Part shown: in pieces, positions 1 through 13,200 of the stretch
Numbering within the stretch: position 1 is the first letter of the stretch
Layout: every line of letters starts with the position of its first letter
Assembly (NCBI GenBank): GCA_035235625.1
Contig: CP141146.1
Coordinates: 5,140,501 to 5,204,500, forward strand
Source: Saururus chinensis
Taxonomy: Eukaryota > Streptophyta > Magnoliopsida > Piperales > Saururaceae
Direction: 5' to 3'
DNA length: 64,000 nt
Notes under the pieces: generated by a model
The model's input: only the letters and a program-made list of their open reading frames with translations
Told to the model about the DNA's origin: nothing
Databases searched by the model: none
Made by a program: the position numbers and the translations under genes

Positions 1-212
1 AAGTGACTCAGTTGCTGGAAGACTTCAGCCCCATAGTTCATAAAATTGCTGAGATAGTACGGTCCAATGCCCCGGTAATTTTTATTGAAGATGCCTTGAA
101 GAGGTCAGGTTTTGTGTTAAACTTAGAGATTGTGCAGAAGGTTTTGAAAAGATGCTTCACGGTGGGGCATTTAGCTCTTCGTTTCTTCAACTGGGTCAGG
201 TTGGGTACTTAA
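1..212 (+). pseudogene. PPR protein fragment, cut by window edge
   Basis: The reading frame is open from the left edge (first full codon GTG at 3) to a TAA at 210-212. The peptide has the N-terminal pre-repeat region seen in mitochondrial PPR proteins: VHKIAEIVRS, then an L-x-x-SGF block, then VQKVLKRCFTVGHLALRFFNWV. In the family that last block leads straight into the first repeats, but here the frame stops four codons later. No PPR repeat follows in any frame. Either an intron begins at about 200 (CAG|GTTGGG is a weak donor) or the gene was truncated; the decayed transposase just downstream favours truncation. The start of the gene lies outside the window. Family assignment is from recalled motif similarity. 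Confidence 0.6.
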
Positions 213-341
213 TTTGCATGACCGAAATCCACATCCTCTTCAAAATGATCACCTAATTACAATTAAACATGTCCTAAACAATAACTATTCAATTAATCAC
301 GATAATACCGTGAACAATACATAAATAGGTTGGGTACTTAA
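198..341. repeat. 15-bp perfect direct repeat flanking a 114-bp insert
   Basis: AGGTTGGGTACTTAA occurs at 198-212 and again at 327-341, with 114 bp of unrelated AT-rich sequence between. The first copy contains the stop codon that ends the PPR fragment. The arrangement looks like a long target-site duplication or a repair-associated duplication. Confidence 0.6.
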
Positions 342-395
342 AAAAGCAATGAATTTTAAGATATGCATAAGATGTATCCATATGCATTTTGTTAA

Positions 396-1448
396 TTGTT
401 TCGCATTCTCCCTAAAAAATATTTAGTATGTGATACTAGATTCATGACGGTGGAAGAGATGGTGACAACATTTTTTTTAGTGGCAGGACATGATCAACAT
501 TACTCAATATGCCAAGATGGTTTAAGTCAATCAAAGTGGACGATTAGTAAAAACTTCAATAAGGTGTTGGATACATTTTAATTGTTAGCACCTTTGTTAA
601 TAGCGCCTCCTTCTGATAGCACACCAAAAACAATGATGCCATATTTATGTTTTTACCAGTATTTGAAGGTTTGAGTTTATATTCCCATTCATTTTAATTT
701 CGATGTATTCATATAGAGAACATTATACTTAACTGTATTGGTGCTATAGGTGGTACTTATATAAAGGCAATTGCTTATAGGGTTAGGAAGGAAAGTTATT
801 ATAATAGGCATGGATGGTTCTCTCAAAATGTATTAGCAATATGCACATTTGATATATAGTTTATATATATTCTTATTGGATGGGAAGGTTCTATAAATGA
901 TTCAAGGATATTGAAGGATGCTACAGGGAGTCTAATGGTTTTCTATTACCAAAAGGTGTTATTGTAATATCTACTTTTTTTATATTTTATTTTAATTTTA
1001 TTAGGATCCACTTATCTTGTTATAAGTTGTCCTTTGAATAGGGAAGTTCTATTTGGTAGATTGTGACTATCCAAATAGACACAAAAATTTAGCGCCATAC
1101 CATGCAACTTATTATCATCTCAACAAGTATAGTACATAAGCAAGAAGTCGTCCATGCAATCCAAAAAAAGTATTTAATCATAGACATACATCTTTGAGAA
1201 ATGTTATTAATAAGATTTTTGGGGGCTTAATATCATATTTAAAATTTTGTAAAGATCATCCTCCCTCGTTTCCGTATGAAACTCTAGTGAATATAGCTTT
1301 TGCTTATGCATTGCATAATTACCTTCACAGGGATAATTGTGAAGATGTATTTAATCCTAATCATGAAGAGGATGAAATACTACTAAATGTCCCACTAGAT
1401 CCTAGTGTAGATTTTGAACAATGGGCAACGGCTAATGTTAAAATGTAG
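396..1448 (+). pseudogene. PIF/Harbinger (HARBI1-like) transposase pseudogene
   Basis: Pieces of one transposase appear in order across three frames: a TVEEMVTTFFLVAGH block at 440-500 (N-terminal helices), NCIGAIGGTYIKA near 731-769, IGWEGSINDSRILKDA near 877-924, a YP-NRHKFLAPYHATYYHLNKYS-like stretch near 1064-1130, and a final open block from 1194 containing SLRNVINKIFGGL and an ALHNYLHR motif, ending at 1448. In active members the first block reads GAIDGTH and the last reads RNVIER; here the first catalytic Asp is Gly and the C-terminal catalytic Glu is Asn. With several stops and frameshifts the gene cannot make active enzyme. I could not delimit terminal inverted repeats. Confidence 0.8.
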
Positions 1449-3065
1449 AATGATGCAATGTTTATGACCATGAGTTTATAAATTCTGTTTTGCATTGTCT
1501 TTGTGTCTTATCCATCATTGCATGTAACTTTTTTATTAAAAAAATTAATATTGTAATATAAGTACTTTTATTTTATGTGCTAATAGCATGTTTGAATTTA
1601 CTATTCTAATAAATTATGAATTAGTCATTTAAAAATTATAAAAAAAATTAAGAGTTAATTATTTTGAAATCCGAGAGTTCAAATCTAGGGATTCTATTTT
1701 TGTTAATTGGTGGGTCTTACAGTTGAATAAAAATTATTATATTTTTAAATATAATTATTAATATAAGATAAAATTATTATTTTTTAAATAATATTTTTAA
1801 TATGAAGTCTATTTAGGTGAGTATAGGCTCACGTGCCCAGGCCTTGTGAGTTATGGGACTGAGGGGGCATTTAATCCATGACTAACACAAGCTGTCGGAT
1901 CTAAACCAATAGCTCGCCACCTAAATTATTTATTTTTAATATAAGAGAGGAAGTATGCATGGACATAAACTTGGAAGAGTGCTATGTCCAGTGTGATTGT
2001 ATTTTTGGGGAAAGACATTTGTCGTGATAGTGAGTAGTGAGCCGTTACAGGCAGGCTTCCATACTTCCACGCCTTATGCCGGCCTTCACAAGAGAAGTCC
2101 AGGGAGAAAGAAACATTAGACATCAATTCTACAAGTCCGGAGTTAGCTAATACTATTTCTTAATTCTCAGTAACGATTACCTTCACATTTCATGTAGAAG
2201 TATTTTATAAGCGTTTGCTTGTCTATTACGTACATACCGAGCCAAACATAGTCACCTACCACCTCCATGATTACATGAGAAACAGAAACTTGGATGATGA
2301 AGTTCGATAAATGACATGCTAATGAAAAAAAAGAGGCACTTTGGACTCAAGCACTTTGCATAAATTATTTTTATTGCTCCTTACTAATTGTGAGCTCAAT
2401 ATATGGAATGTATAGGAGCCCTGTCCACGAGTTGATAGCGTGCACACTACTAAATCGTAGCGTCAATGTGCACTCATGTATATATCAATTATCTCAAATA
2501 TCAATAGCTTTCATGCATTCTTTACGTTAGGCACATTGTCCGGCATAGAAAATAATAAGAGCCACTAAGTACATTAGTAGGTTTCTCATTAACATAGTGT
2601 TCACTATGTTATTAAATAAAATATTCCCCTTGTCTTAGAATATGTGTCATATTTAATTTTTTTAAATAAATTAATAGTAATCCATATTCAAGAGTCTAAT
2701 GAGACACTAATTTTAACGATAATATGCATTACATACCTTAGTATACCATTATGTTACTAAGTAATGAATTTAAGTAACTTTTTTTTATGAATAAATTTCG
2801 TTAATAGCATAATGGTAATGAAATTTCTCTCCTTGAGATGATTTAAATGATGCCTCACTGTATTAAACAACATTTGAATGACAAAACATATCTGTTCATT
2901 CAAAATTACATAAATAATCTACTACACAATCTCTTGTAAAAAAACATTTAAGCAAAGTCATCTAAATGCATTGTTGCAGAAAACCATTGCATTCATAACT
3001 TTTTTGCAGAAGTCATTTGATTTAATGCATCTTTTGCATTTCTTTCTACTTCTTGACTATATTTA
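1449..3065. other. AT-rich intergenic DNA, no gene seen
   Basis: No coding stretch is convincing. A segment around 2400-2560 is related to 9985-10140: both carry CATGCATTCTTTACRTTAGG plus similar flanks, so this is a dispersed repeat family. The rest is low-complexity A/T. Confidence 0.5.
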
Positions 3066-3597
3066 GGGGTCGTTTGGGTACTGAATTAATTCAGTAGCGA
3101 TTCAATTCAGTAAATTTACCGCTGATTATGAATTACGTTTGGCTATAGAATTTGTTAAAATAAATTCAGATGTCACGTCAGATCCAGTCTTAAAACTTTA
3201 AACACCTCTAACTCTCACTCTCGAACTCGAATATGTACGTTCTTAGTACCATTACACTTCTAAATTCAAGCTCTATCAAACAAGATCCCACAAGGGTAGG
3301 TAATTTTGAACTTTTAAAGTGGGCCCTACCTATATGACATATTTTTCGAAGCTCAAATCGATATGAACGATAACCATTGAAAAATAATAGAATCTATAAT
3401 TTTCAAAACGGTGATGAGGAAACTGAATCGACATGAGGTGATTCAGTGATTCAGGCTGAAATGGCCTGAATCTAACTACAGTGCTGAATTTTTTAATTCA
3501 ACGCAGCTTCAATACACAAACATGATTCTAATAATTCAGTGCTAAATTGACACTGAATCGGCTAAATCTTCTCACGATTCAGTACCCAAACAACCCC
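3066..3597. mobile_element. Tourist-like MITE, 532 bp, TTA target duplication
   Basis: The left end reads GGGGTCGTTTGGGTACTGAA and the right end is its reverse complement with one mismatch (near-perfect 21-bp inverted repeats). TTA flanks both sides (3063-3065 and 3598-3600). It has no coding capacity. TTA duplications with G-rich termini fit the PIF/Harbinger (Tourist) class, so it could have been moved by a Harbinger transposase such as the dead one at 396-1448, but the sequence does not link the two. Confidence 0.85.
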
Positions 3598-3975
3598 TTA
3601 ATCCAACTTTTAAGTAAATCATACGATGAATTTTGTTCATTATGATACATTACATTCATGAAATTCTTGCAAATCTCAACCTCAATGCGTCTATTTTTAT
3701 TGACGATGCCCAATTACATTCAAAACAAAAGTGTTGCAAGCTTGAATCGAAGTAATTTTCAATATAATTACGTCATAGTGATACATTCACAGCCATGCCA
3801 ACCACCGCTGATCATCATTGCCGGTCACAGACAGCAAAGATTTTGTTCGCACTCAAGAAGTTAAATTAGCACTGTGAATACAAGATTTGTCCCACGTCCG
3901 TCAAAGATTATTCTGTACAATTAGTCAATGACGCATAAAGCACAGTTTCATCTCCATCGCCAGGGCTAAAAACGT

Positions 3976-5583
3976 TTACGGAGCACTGACAACCTTCTCC
4001 TCCTCGGACTCGTTTGCATCCTTCACGGCCAGAGCAACCAACAGAGCCAGCAATGGGTAGCTGATGGTGGTCAGTATCCAGTTTATTCCCAGCTGCCATA
4101 TCAGGGGAGTCTTGTGTTTATCGACCTGCCAAGCCACTGCTGCACCTGCACTCTGCACTCCCTTGTAGAACCCACTATACCTGCCATCAAAAGAAAAGCA
4201 TGGATGAAGATTCAGAAACAGAGGATTTGTGGGTGTCAATCCCAGAAGAACAGCAAAAAGATCAATGCTAATCAGGGGAATTCTGGGTCGGCCCAATAGG
4301 ACAGAGGAAAGAGACTGAACTGGTGAATCAAAGCTGAAAATAGGAATGAAATTGAACTTGCGTAAGCAAGGAAGATTCCTGTGACTTGAGAATTCTTACC
4401 TGCTAAGAGTCTCGGAGTCGTTGGCCAGAGCACCAATCACCCAATAGCACAGGCTCTGAAACATGGCGTCCAGCAACCCGTAGCTGAAGTACAGAACAAA
4501 CGGCCCGGCATAATCATTGCCGGACTTCTTGAAGTCGAGCAGCTCCGGCTTGTCGTCCAAGCTGTAGTTGAGCTGGTTGGCCAACCCGCCGCCCCAAATC
4601 GCCGTGCCCAGAAGGGCCACAACGGCAATTCCCACGAACCCCCTCTTCCTCCTGCTCTTGAAGCTGAAGTCCAGCACGTATCCAATCCCCACTGAGCCCA
4701 GCATCTGGGCGCCCCAGTAGAAGACGTTGTTGAGCCCCCTCGTCCTGAGGTTGAACATCAATCCGTTCACGTCGTTGAAGTGGTAGCTGTAGAAGAAGTT
4801 GCTGGCCCAGGACGCCGGGAAGAGCAATAGCATCTTCCAGTTCGCGAAGAGTTTGAGTATCTCCAGTCCCTCCGTCTGAACATTGGAGTACTTGATGTTG
4901 GTGGCCCGGGAGCCGTCGTCCCGGACGATCCGTGACGGCGGGAGGATGGCCAGGGCCAGGAGAGCACCCGCGGACATGAAGACCATGAAGGCGATGTAGG
5001 TGCCATCGTTGACGGACTTGGCGTCGGTGCGCTTGTAGTTGAGGGCGAAGGGGATGAGGCCGCCGATGACTCCGCCCATGTTGAAGACGCTCCAGAAGAG
5101 GGAGATGTAGGTGCCCTTGCGGCCGGGCGGGGGGTAGGAGGTCATGATGGCGCCCTGACCGGCCCAGAGGAGGCCGGCCCCGACGCCGAGAATGCCGCCG
5201 GCGACGATGACGAAGGCCTGCTGGTGGTGGTGGTTGTAGTGGAGGAGGGAACCGGCGTAGAGGACGTAGGTGGAGCAGCCGGCGAAGAGGGTGAGATGGG
5301 GGCCAAGCAGGTTGTAGATGCCACCGCCCAGGATCCCAAAGACGGCGAAGGTGGTATAAAGCGCAGTGTTAGCGTTGTCGGAGGCGGTGGTATCGACCTG
5401 CCCGGCGCCGCCCATGCCATTAAGCGCGTTGAACATCCCGGGGCAGCAAAAGCAAACCAGCCCGATCAGGCTCACCTGCACGAACGGCGAGTTGTACCGG
5501 AAGCCCGGCCGCGGCGCGGCCAAGCCCACGTCCCCCTCCACGGGCCCTCGCTCCGCCCCATCTTCTTTGTCCTCGAATCCCAT
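3976..5583 (-). CDS. UNC93-like MFS membrane protein, two exons
   Basis: Exons are complement 4400-5583 and 3976-4180, with a 219-bp intron that has clean AG|GTAAG donor and CAG acceptor; the joined CDS encodes 462 aa. Plant UNC93-like proteins are of this length and have about 11-12 membrane helices. The acidic N-terminus (about 35 residues) precedes FVQVSLIGLVCFCCPGMFNA, followed by glycine-rich helices (FGILGGGIYNLLGPHL, GAGLLWAGQGAIMTSYP), an FWSVFNMGGVIGG block and, across the splice, NDSETLSR/YSGFYKGVQSAG, all family hallmarks. The substrate is not evident; animal UNC93 modulates K+ channels, and a plant relative has been linked to ABA and K+ homeostasis. Exon 1 is extremely GC-rich compared with its flanks. 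ATG at 5583 is the first in frame and begins the usual short cytosolic tail. No close neighbour gene. Confidence 0.92.
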
Positions 5584-7518
5584 CTCTCAACCCTTTCAAA
5601 GCTCCCGCATAAAAATTGGATCTTTTCTGGTTTGGCCTGCTTGGGAATGAGATGGGGGATCAGGACGGAGAAGATATACCGGTGAGTTGGGCCTAGATTA
5701 TGGAGCAGAACGAAAGCTTTTATGGGAATTGAGCTGTGAATTTGACGTGAATGCTCTTATCTGATTATAGTTAATTAATTAACGGAGGGGATTATTTGAT
5801 GGTCTAATTGTCTGCTAAACATGGTGTGATTGGGTGACATAATGACATTGGACTCTTGCTATTGGACGCACCTGGGACACAAGGGGGAGATGTTTATGTT
5901 TGATGGAATTGTAATTGGATTAGGACATGGTTATGGGGAAGCCGGCTGAAGCTGCAATTGTTAATGGGGACGGCATGTGGGTTGGTTAATCATCAGAACT
6001 TGGCAAACTGATGTCACTGGAACTGAAACGGCTCCATTTGGCATTGCTTCCTGGGAGTCACCCATAAACTGCCTACGGAATATAGATGAGCGTCTTCTTT
6101 GAGAAGATGAGATTCCGATCAGGATAATTCTGGACGACCGAAGGCCCACCTGCTTTTCTTCTATCTGATTAGGAATCTTTCACAAGTTCCGCGGCAATAT
6201 ATAAAAGCTTAAAAGGGTGCTTGCCACGGAGGCACAAGGAAAATACATGTTGGAATTTACTCTTGTTTTATCATTTTATAAAAAGTATTAATATTTATAA
6301 TTAATGGTGCATATAATAGCGCATATTGATCTTGATGATCGCAGCTACTTTGAAGTATAAGTAACTTTCTAAAGATACTCCGAATAATTTCTCCTTTCAC
6401 ACACAAATATTAGTATAAATATTTCCCTCTCTCTTATATTAATAGTTATATTGCAAAAAATATGTAGAACGCGGTTATTTTACCCCCAACTTATGCTCAA
6501 TACCAACAAAAAAAGAAGATATTTTTTTATTACTCATCTCTCCTTGTGGTCCCCCACTATTTTGCTACTGACCGCCTCAAGACCTCACCTTCTCTTCCCT
6601 TTCTTTTCCGGTTGCTAGTGTCGGAGCCGGCAACTATTCAAATTTTGACCTCAAATAAAGAGAGTCCTAGTCTCATGGAGTTGCAGACTAGCAGTAGGCG
6701 AGGCACAATGTCAACTTTTAGTCGTCAACTCTTTTTCCTGTGTTTTAATGGGTTCCACTTTTGTCATCCTCTATTTGAGTGGTCTTGAGGTGTGCTTGTC
6801 CAATCCGATAAGCCTGGGAGGAGATCAGAGGGGTTGCAGACCATAAGCGGAACAAAATGAGTCATAACACTTATATTTTAAAAAAAATTAGATTAAAAAT
6901 TGAAGCTTTTGATACTCTACTTGAAGTTTGAAATGGGTTGCAGTTAGTGTTGGCCATCGTGGCAAGAGAATCCCCCAGGCTCAGTTGATGTTTCGACTAC
7001 CCTTTTAAAAAAGTTAGGAAAAGTCCTCGGCAAAAGAGGTCAAGGCAAAAGACACATCAACTCCTATTCTTAAGATGGACTCCAACGAAATTGCTTGCAG
7101 CAATTTGAATGATGCAATTGAGAATGGCCGATGTGGAACATTTTCTCTGCTTAAAGGTAAAGAGCTATTTTTCAGCAAGATTATCTTTAGAGACACTTCT
7201 TACGACTTCTCCTTTCATAATCATTATCGGGCAGTGACCAAAGCTCCATTCGAATGAGAGTTACAGCCAGGGATACCAAAGGTCACCAAGGTTGTGGCCA
7301 AATATGAGAAGAAGAAAGAGGAAGAGGGAAGAGGAGTAGGCCCTCTGTCATCATCGCCATTATAGCTGCCAGTGCCGGTATTAGAGAAAGAGAGTAATTT
7401 TTTAGTTAAAATTATTGATGGGTGGGGAAAGATACACATGAGCATAATTTAAAATTTTATAGGAGTGTAGACATAATAGGAGGCCATGAGTATATCTTGG
7501 GGGAAATAGACATATTCT

Positions 7519-7670
7519 AGTTTTTATTGAATGGTAAAATTCACATCCATGAAAAGAGAAAATAAGCTTAGTATCCAATTACTTAAATTGAATAGAAATA
7601 AGACTATTAATATAAAATAATATTTTTTTATCAAATAAAACTATTAATTTAATATGGAAAGAATAAGGTA
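7519..7670. mobile_element. Degenerate Stowaway-like MITE fragment
   Basis: The internal core TTTTTATTGAATGGT, followed by a TAAGACTATTAATATAA-like stretch, matches the complete copies at 14622-14820 and 36279-36476. The termini are not preserved. Confidence 0.45.
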
Positions 7671-10017
7671 AAAAGTGATCTCATTACTCCCGCCCAAGGT
7701 TGCCCGCTGATCAGGCGCCCTGAAGAAGGGGGTAATGAACATGCCCCCATTTCTATGTGCGAGTCCTACGCTATCATTGTGGTAAGCGCAGGGAGAGCGT
7801 TGTCAGTCGCAATGGGTCCATTTACATCAGATAAATTGCTTATCTATACTAATCAGGTCCTTTTCTTCAATTAGGGAGCATGAAGATTGACATAATGCAC
7901 TCATGCGAATGGACGCATACGAACGCCAATGTCATGGCAGACGGAAATTCCACGGTCATGCGACTACTTAAAGCTGAAAGCTCTAGCTGGCAAATGACAA
8001 GTTCGGATTCAGCGAAGTCTTTCGGGCGTTGTATTTGATCCATGTCAATTCATCTTGTCTTGAAGTGATTGGCGGCGCTTTTGGTTACTACAGTCCACTG
8101 TTTTAATCAATAATTCTATGTCCAGCTGTAGTCTCCGGCACAGTGCAACTAGGTGAAAAGACAACCTAGTAAAACAGGCAAATCATTTTCATATCGCATT
8201 TATCCATTTACTCTCATAATATTGAGCAAAGCTAGAGAAATGAAAAAAATTGCGTGAAATAGCTCAAAATTTATCGTCTGCAAAAATAATCGAATAATAT
8301 CTTTATTTTTCAAAAAATAAATTAAATTAGGGGTAAACAATGATAAAAATGGATACGAATAAATAATTGTCCCCGTCCATATGCTATATGCATATCTTTT
8401 GTATTATATTTTGTCTAAATGAACACTCACAAATATGAACATATACTAAAATAACTCAACTTTTAATATCCAATAACTAAGTAATATATTAGGCCTAAGT
8501 CCTAACTTACCACATAACTACTAGATCCCAATTTATATACCATATTAAAACATGCTACTACAAGTCCAAACATAATACATAATCATTATCATTTTTTTTT
8601 ACTATAGTCCTTATTTTTATTAAAAATAGGTATACATGTATTTCTATGAACACATACAATTATTTGTCCAATGTCTATAGCCACCCATTAGGGCGAACAA
8701 AATTTGTTAGTCCGTATTTGTGTCTATATCTATCGCAAACATAAAAAAATACCCACCTTATATAAATACAATATGGACACAGACAACAAGATAATATACA
8801 TCCATAAACAACCCTAAATTAAATATCAAAAGAAGATATTTAGAGAATTTGTTTAACTCCAAAACATACAGTGTAATTTTTTTTTATGATCCGCAGGTTT
8901 GCATCAATTAGCAATTCTCGGAAGGGATTGTCTATTTTCACTCTCTCCTTGAAACCAAGGATATCCAGTGGCACTTGCATGCAAAAGTCCGAAGATTAAT
9001 TTTAGAGTTGGCTCCCACGCAATCCGGATTTGTCTGCTAGGGAAGAGAAGACTAGTTACACACAAGAGCACCATAGCATCCATGAGCCACTCACCAATTG
9101 CAACATCAGCTTTCTTGACCATACTGCTTGGACTTGCTAAATAATAAAAAGTTCCATGGATGACGCCAAGTGACTGTGATTAAATCATTAGGGCTAGTCC
9201 TCAACCAAATAGTCAATAAACAAGGCTTATTTATGTTTATATTTACTAATAATTTGCCCCTAGACAAAGGTTTTTTTAGCAAATACGACCATTGCCCATA
9301 GACACAACTTCTTAGGTAATTGAAGTAGTTGAAGAGAACAAAAGCAATATTGATAACTTTAACCAAGGCGAATAGGATGAGGATCTCTAGATTAAGTACC
9401 TTAGTATATAATATATTTTGAACTTATATATATCATCTTCTTTATTTGTAGTATTAATATTAAACAAATTAATTTATTTTAAAAAGCCAAATAGAGCTAC
9501 TAATGTGAGACAAAAAAATAAAATAATTAACTTTAAAAAATAACATAGGCATAACATTAATATGATTATATTTAAATTGTTAAATATTTAAGTATAAGAA
9601 AATGAAGCTTAAAAATAATTCTAGAGAAATAAATGTGTCTTTTATATAAGAACGCACATTATATTTAAAAGTTAACTGGACCTCGAACATACAGCTGAAC
9701 GAGGTCTTTGTCTATGGCCATGTCCAAAAATTTACGGACAAAAGAATTCGATCGGACACGACCCATACATTAGAAGAGAGACCTCCACAACCAGCCCTGT
9801 ATATCATTTCCAGTCAGAAACGATTTCTATCAAAGTTGGTAGAGTTATCTAGTAGCTTGCTGAGTTATCCAGAAGGTTTAAATTTGAAATTCACCTCCTA
9901 AAGGCTGAAACTCAAGCACTATAAGAAAACTATCATTGTGTAAGAAACATTTTTAATGCTCCACTTTTGACAATAAGCCTCGCATAAGAAATACATGGGA
10001 GCTCTTCATCCATTAGA

Positions 10018-10094
10018 TTGATAACACACGCTAGCGCATAGTAACGTCAATGGTAGTGGCACTAACATGTGTTAGCGTGTGTATTGCCGATCTT
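10018..10094. repeat. Imperfect hairpin
   Basis: Left arm GATTGATAACACACGCTAGC pairs imperfectly with a right arm ending GTGTGTATTGCCGATC, giving arms of about 24 nt around a ~30-nt loop. It lies in the dispersed repeat also found near 2400-2560. Confidence 0.5.
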
Positions 10095-10210
10095 AAATAT
10101 CAAGGGTCACATGCATTCTTTACATTAGGCTTATTGTCAAAGGGAGCGTGAAAAACTATTTCCATTGTGTAATAGAGGAGGCTACTAATGTATGAAAAAT
10201 CTGAGTGTCG

Positions 10211-13200
10211 TCATCTTTTCCTGCATATTGTCATGCCATCTCCGATAGGCACCTGCAAGTAAACCCCAATATCTTCAAATTTTTATGATTAAAAAGAACA
10301 CAAACAACAATTGGTAAAACATTACAGGTCAAGAAGGTACATTGAGATAAACCCACCATACTAATGTTGACACGGTTATCTTCGAAAATACTTTTATTGA
10401 AGTTTCTGATGCTGACTGTCTTGGGATCATTTACCTGCATACTGCACTCCCTTCAGCAACATATGCAGGTCCTAACAATTATTACTTTGTGTGGTATAAT
10501 TTCTTACTAATGGGTTGGCAACTTTTCCATGCCACAGAACATTATCCATCACAATTATTCCCCCAACCTTTACCTGCAAGAACAAACAAAACTATCATAG
10601 GTTTTGTTTCTTCTGAAACGAGATCCATAATCTAACAAGCAATAAAAAATTTAAGATGGGATCAACAAGAAAAGAAAAAACTTTTAGAGATACAAAGTTG
10701 ACAGGGAAAGAGGAAACATGCAGCATAGACCACGTAAGGATGACAATATACAGATAAAAGCACTATCAGTTTTGCCATACTTCAACACACGAATGGTTTC
10801 TCTCTCAATTTCCAGACTACAGAAATGAGGAGGTTAATGATACTTTGAAACCCGTCACTAACACACACCAGCCGCCAAGGCCAAAGGTTTTCACTACTCC
10901 GAATGGCTATATTTACAGATTCATCCCAATGATCAATAGCCAGAAGTTTAAATGTCGCACTATTTACATGAGCTCTGCGAAGAGGTCTTACACTCTTTAA
11001 AAATTGTTATATAGACGCACAAATCCCAAATAAAGGGTCCAAACATTAAAATAAGATGGAAGAGGAATGCCAACTGCCAAGCTAATATATCTGCAAACAG
11101 CAATCTGTTGGCTGCAATGGGAGTTGGCATTACAATTAAACTTTGGAGCATCAGCTGCAGCAGGCAGGATTCAAGCTATAGGACAAAAATTATTATGGCT
11201 ATTGTTATGAGAAACAAATTTGGGAACTAGAGAAACCCAGAAACAAAGTCCTAATTGAGCCCAACATTTTGTTAGGGACACTTTCAGATTACTACTTGTA
11301 ACCCTGAATCAGGTTCTACTGAGTATTCTCTACTGTGATGGAGCAAAGGAACAAAGACTTAAAAGGTTGAAGCCATTGACACACCATAGAGACTTCCTTG
11401 CTTATAACGGGATATAGGATTTCCCAAACAGACTCAAATTTGTCCAATGACCACACAAGACCAATGCTGATACAGTCACTGAGAATTCAAACTGGTAGTA
11501 GTTAAATTGAAATGACACATAGTTATGCCAGTCGTGACAACAATGTTCAATTACAATTTGATATTGGCTTCTCCACGTAATTCCCAAAAAATAAACACAC
11601 ATAGGCAAACAGGCAGAAAAGAACTCCTGCAGAGTTCTCTGTTTCAAATGGAAGATTCAAGCAAAAGGTAGGCATGTATGGAATGAAAAAGGGAATAGTA
11701 CCAACTGTAATAACAGCTCAAAATATTCTGAGTACATCTTCTTTTCAGCATCAACAAAAGCAAAATCATAACTGCAAAAAAAAAGTGCATGTGAACCATC
11801 AGTTTTAAGACATTAAAGACACCTATATATGTCAGATGTGCAAAAAATGCATATACCTGCAAGATTCTCCTTTTAGAATCAGAGAGTTTAAAGTATCCAC
11901 AGCTAATGCATGTTTCACATCCACCTATTTGTAAATGATGTCAAAAAATTTACAGCATATGTAAAAGAAAATGAGTGATATTCTAGTCATATGTACAACA
12001 ATTAAGAAAATTGTGAATACGTCAACAGATCAATTTGGGGAACCTATCAAGGGAACATAATCATGACAATAAGAAGCATGACTATCATGATATCTGAAAC
12101 ACAGAGTTCATGAATGATGCATGACAACCTGCTGAAGAATACAATTTCATACTTGTTATTCAAAACATGAGAATTCCATGAATATACTATTAATCTTCAG
12201 CATTTTAGGATAACAAAAGGGCATTCATTTAATTGATTTCGTAAATGACTTAAACAACAATAACGGCAGAGGAGATATGCATGTGCATCACCTTATGCGA
12301 AACACCAGCTTTTTCATAGTACTTCTTTGCAACTTCAAGAGATTTTGCATCTCTTTCACATGCAACTAAACGTCCTGATTCTGGGAGGACCAATGCAACT
12401 GCTAAAGATGAATATCCCTGCAAATGGAACGTAATCAGTCATTGTTACACATGGTGAAGGACAGACCAGTGTCCACCAGCAACTTTAGCTCATAAATAAG
12501 CATTACAGCCTGAAAAAAGCAAGCAAACATAAAAAAACGATGTATTCTATTTTGATAAGTAACTGAAGATGTAAATATCCAGTAAATTTGTGACGGACAA
12601 AACTAATATGCATCAAGGATGCCCAGAAATCTACATTCAGAACTTAATTATGAGTTTAATATAATAAATGTCTAAAAAATCAGAAACTGCACTATAAGTT
12701 CACTTCAAAAAACTTTTGAAAAAGGAGTGTTGTTTAGTGAGTAATGGTTTGGCAACAAAATGGAAAAGGGTTACATTGTTAAAGAATATTCCTCATCGTC
12801 ATGTTAAGTGGCTGTGGCTCAATGGCTTACCCCTCAACAGATCATGCGCATTTGTTGGGTCTAAAAATAGCCTAAACTTTTCATGAAAGTCACTACAAAG
12901 GAGTGCCAAGTTAGACAGTTTAGACACTGAAGTGGCAGTTGGCATATTACGTACATAAAAATTTGTCTTGGAAGACTTTCGTGCATTTTGATATGCATTC
13001 TACCTAGCACATCGATTTCTAACAGTTCATGAATGATGTACACCGCACTCAACAACTTATTTTAAAAAAAAAAAAACATTCGTGACATAACTACAGAATC
13101 TTAAAAAAAAAACATATTCATGACATAACTACAGAATCTCATAACTGATTAGACCAGCTACTAAAGGTTGCTTACAGTATAGGTGCCAACTTCAATGCAT

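Larger units (their letters stand above)
5584..10210. other. 4.6-kb intergenic region
   Basis: This stretch lies between the promoter side of the UNC93-like gene and the 3' end of the methyltransferase gene. It is AT-rich with scattered short frames but no recognisable protein. It holds a truncated Stowaway-like MITE (about 7519-7670), an imperfect hairpin at 10018-10094 and the second copy of the repeat seen at 2400-2560. Confidence 0.5.

Noticed and set aside
1674..1700. tRNA-like GAGTTCAAATCTAGGGATTC stretch
   Set aside because: It resembles a T-arm, but no acceptor stem or anticodon arm can be built around it.
5224..5685. 153-aa plus-strand frame
   Set aside because: It is antisense to GC-rich exon 1 of the UNC93-like gene; low-complexity Val/Gly-rich shadow.
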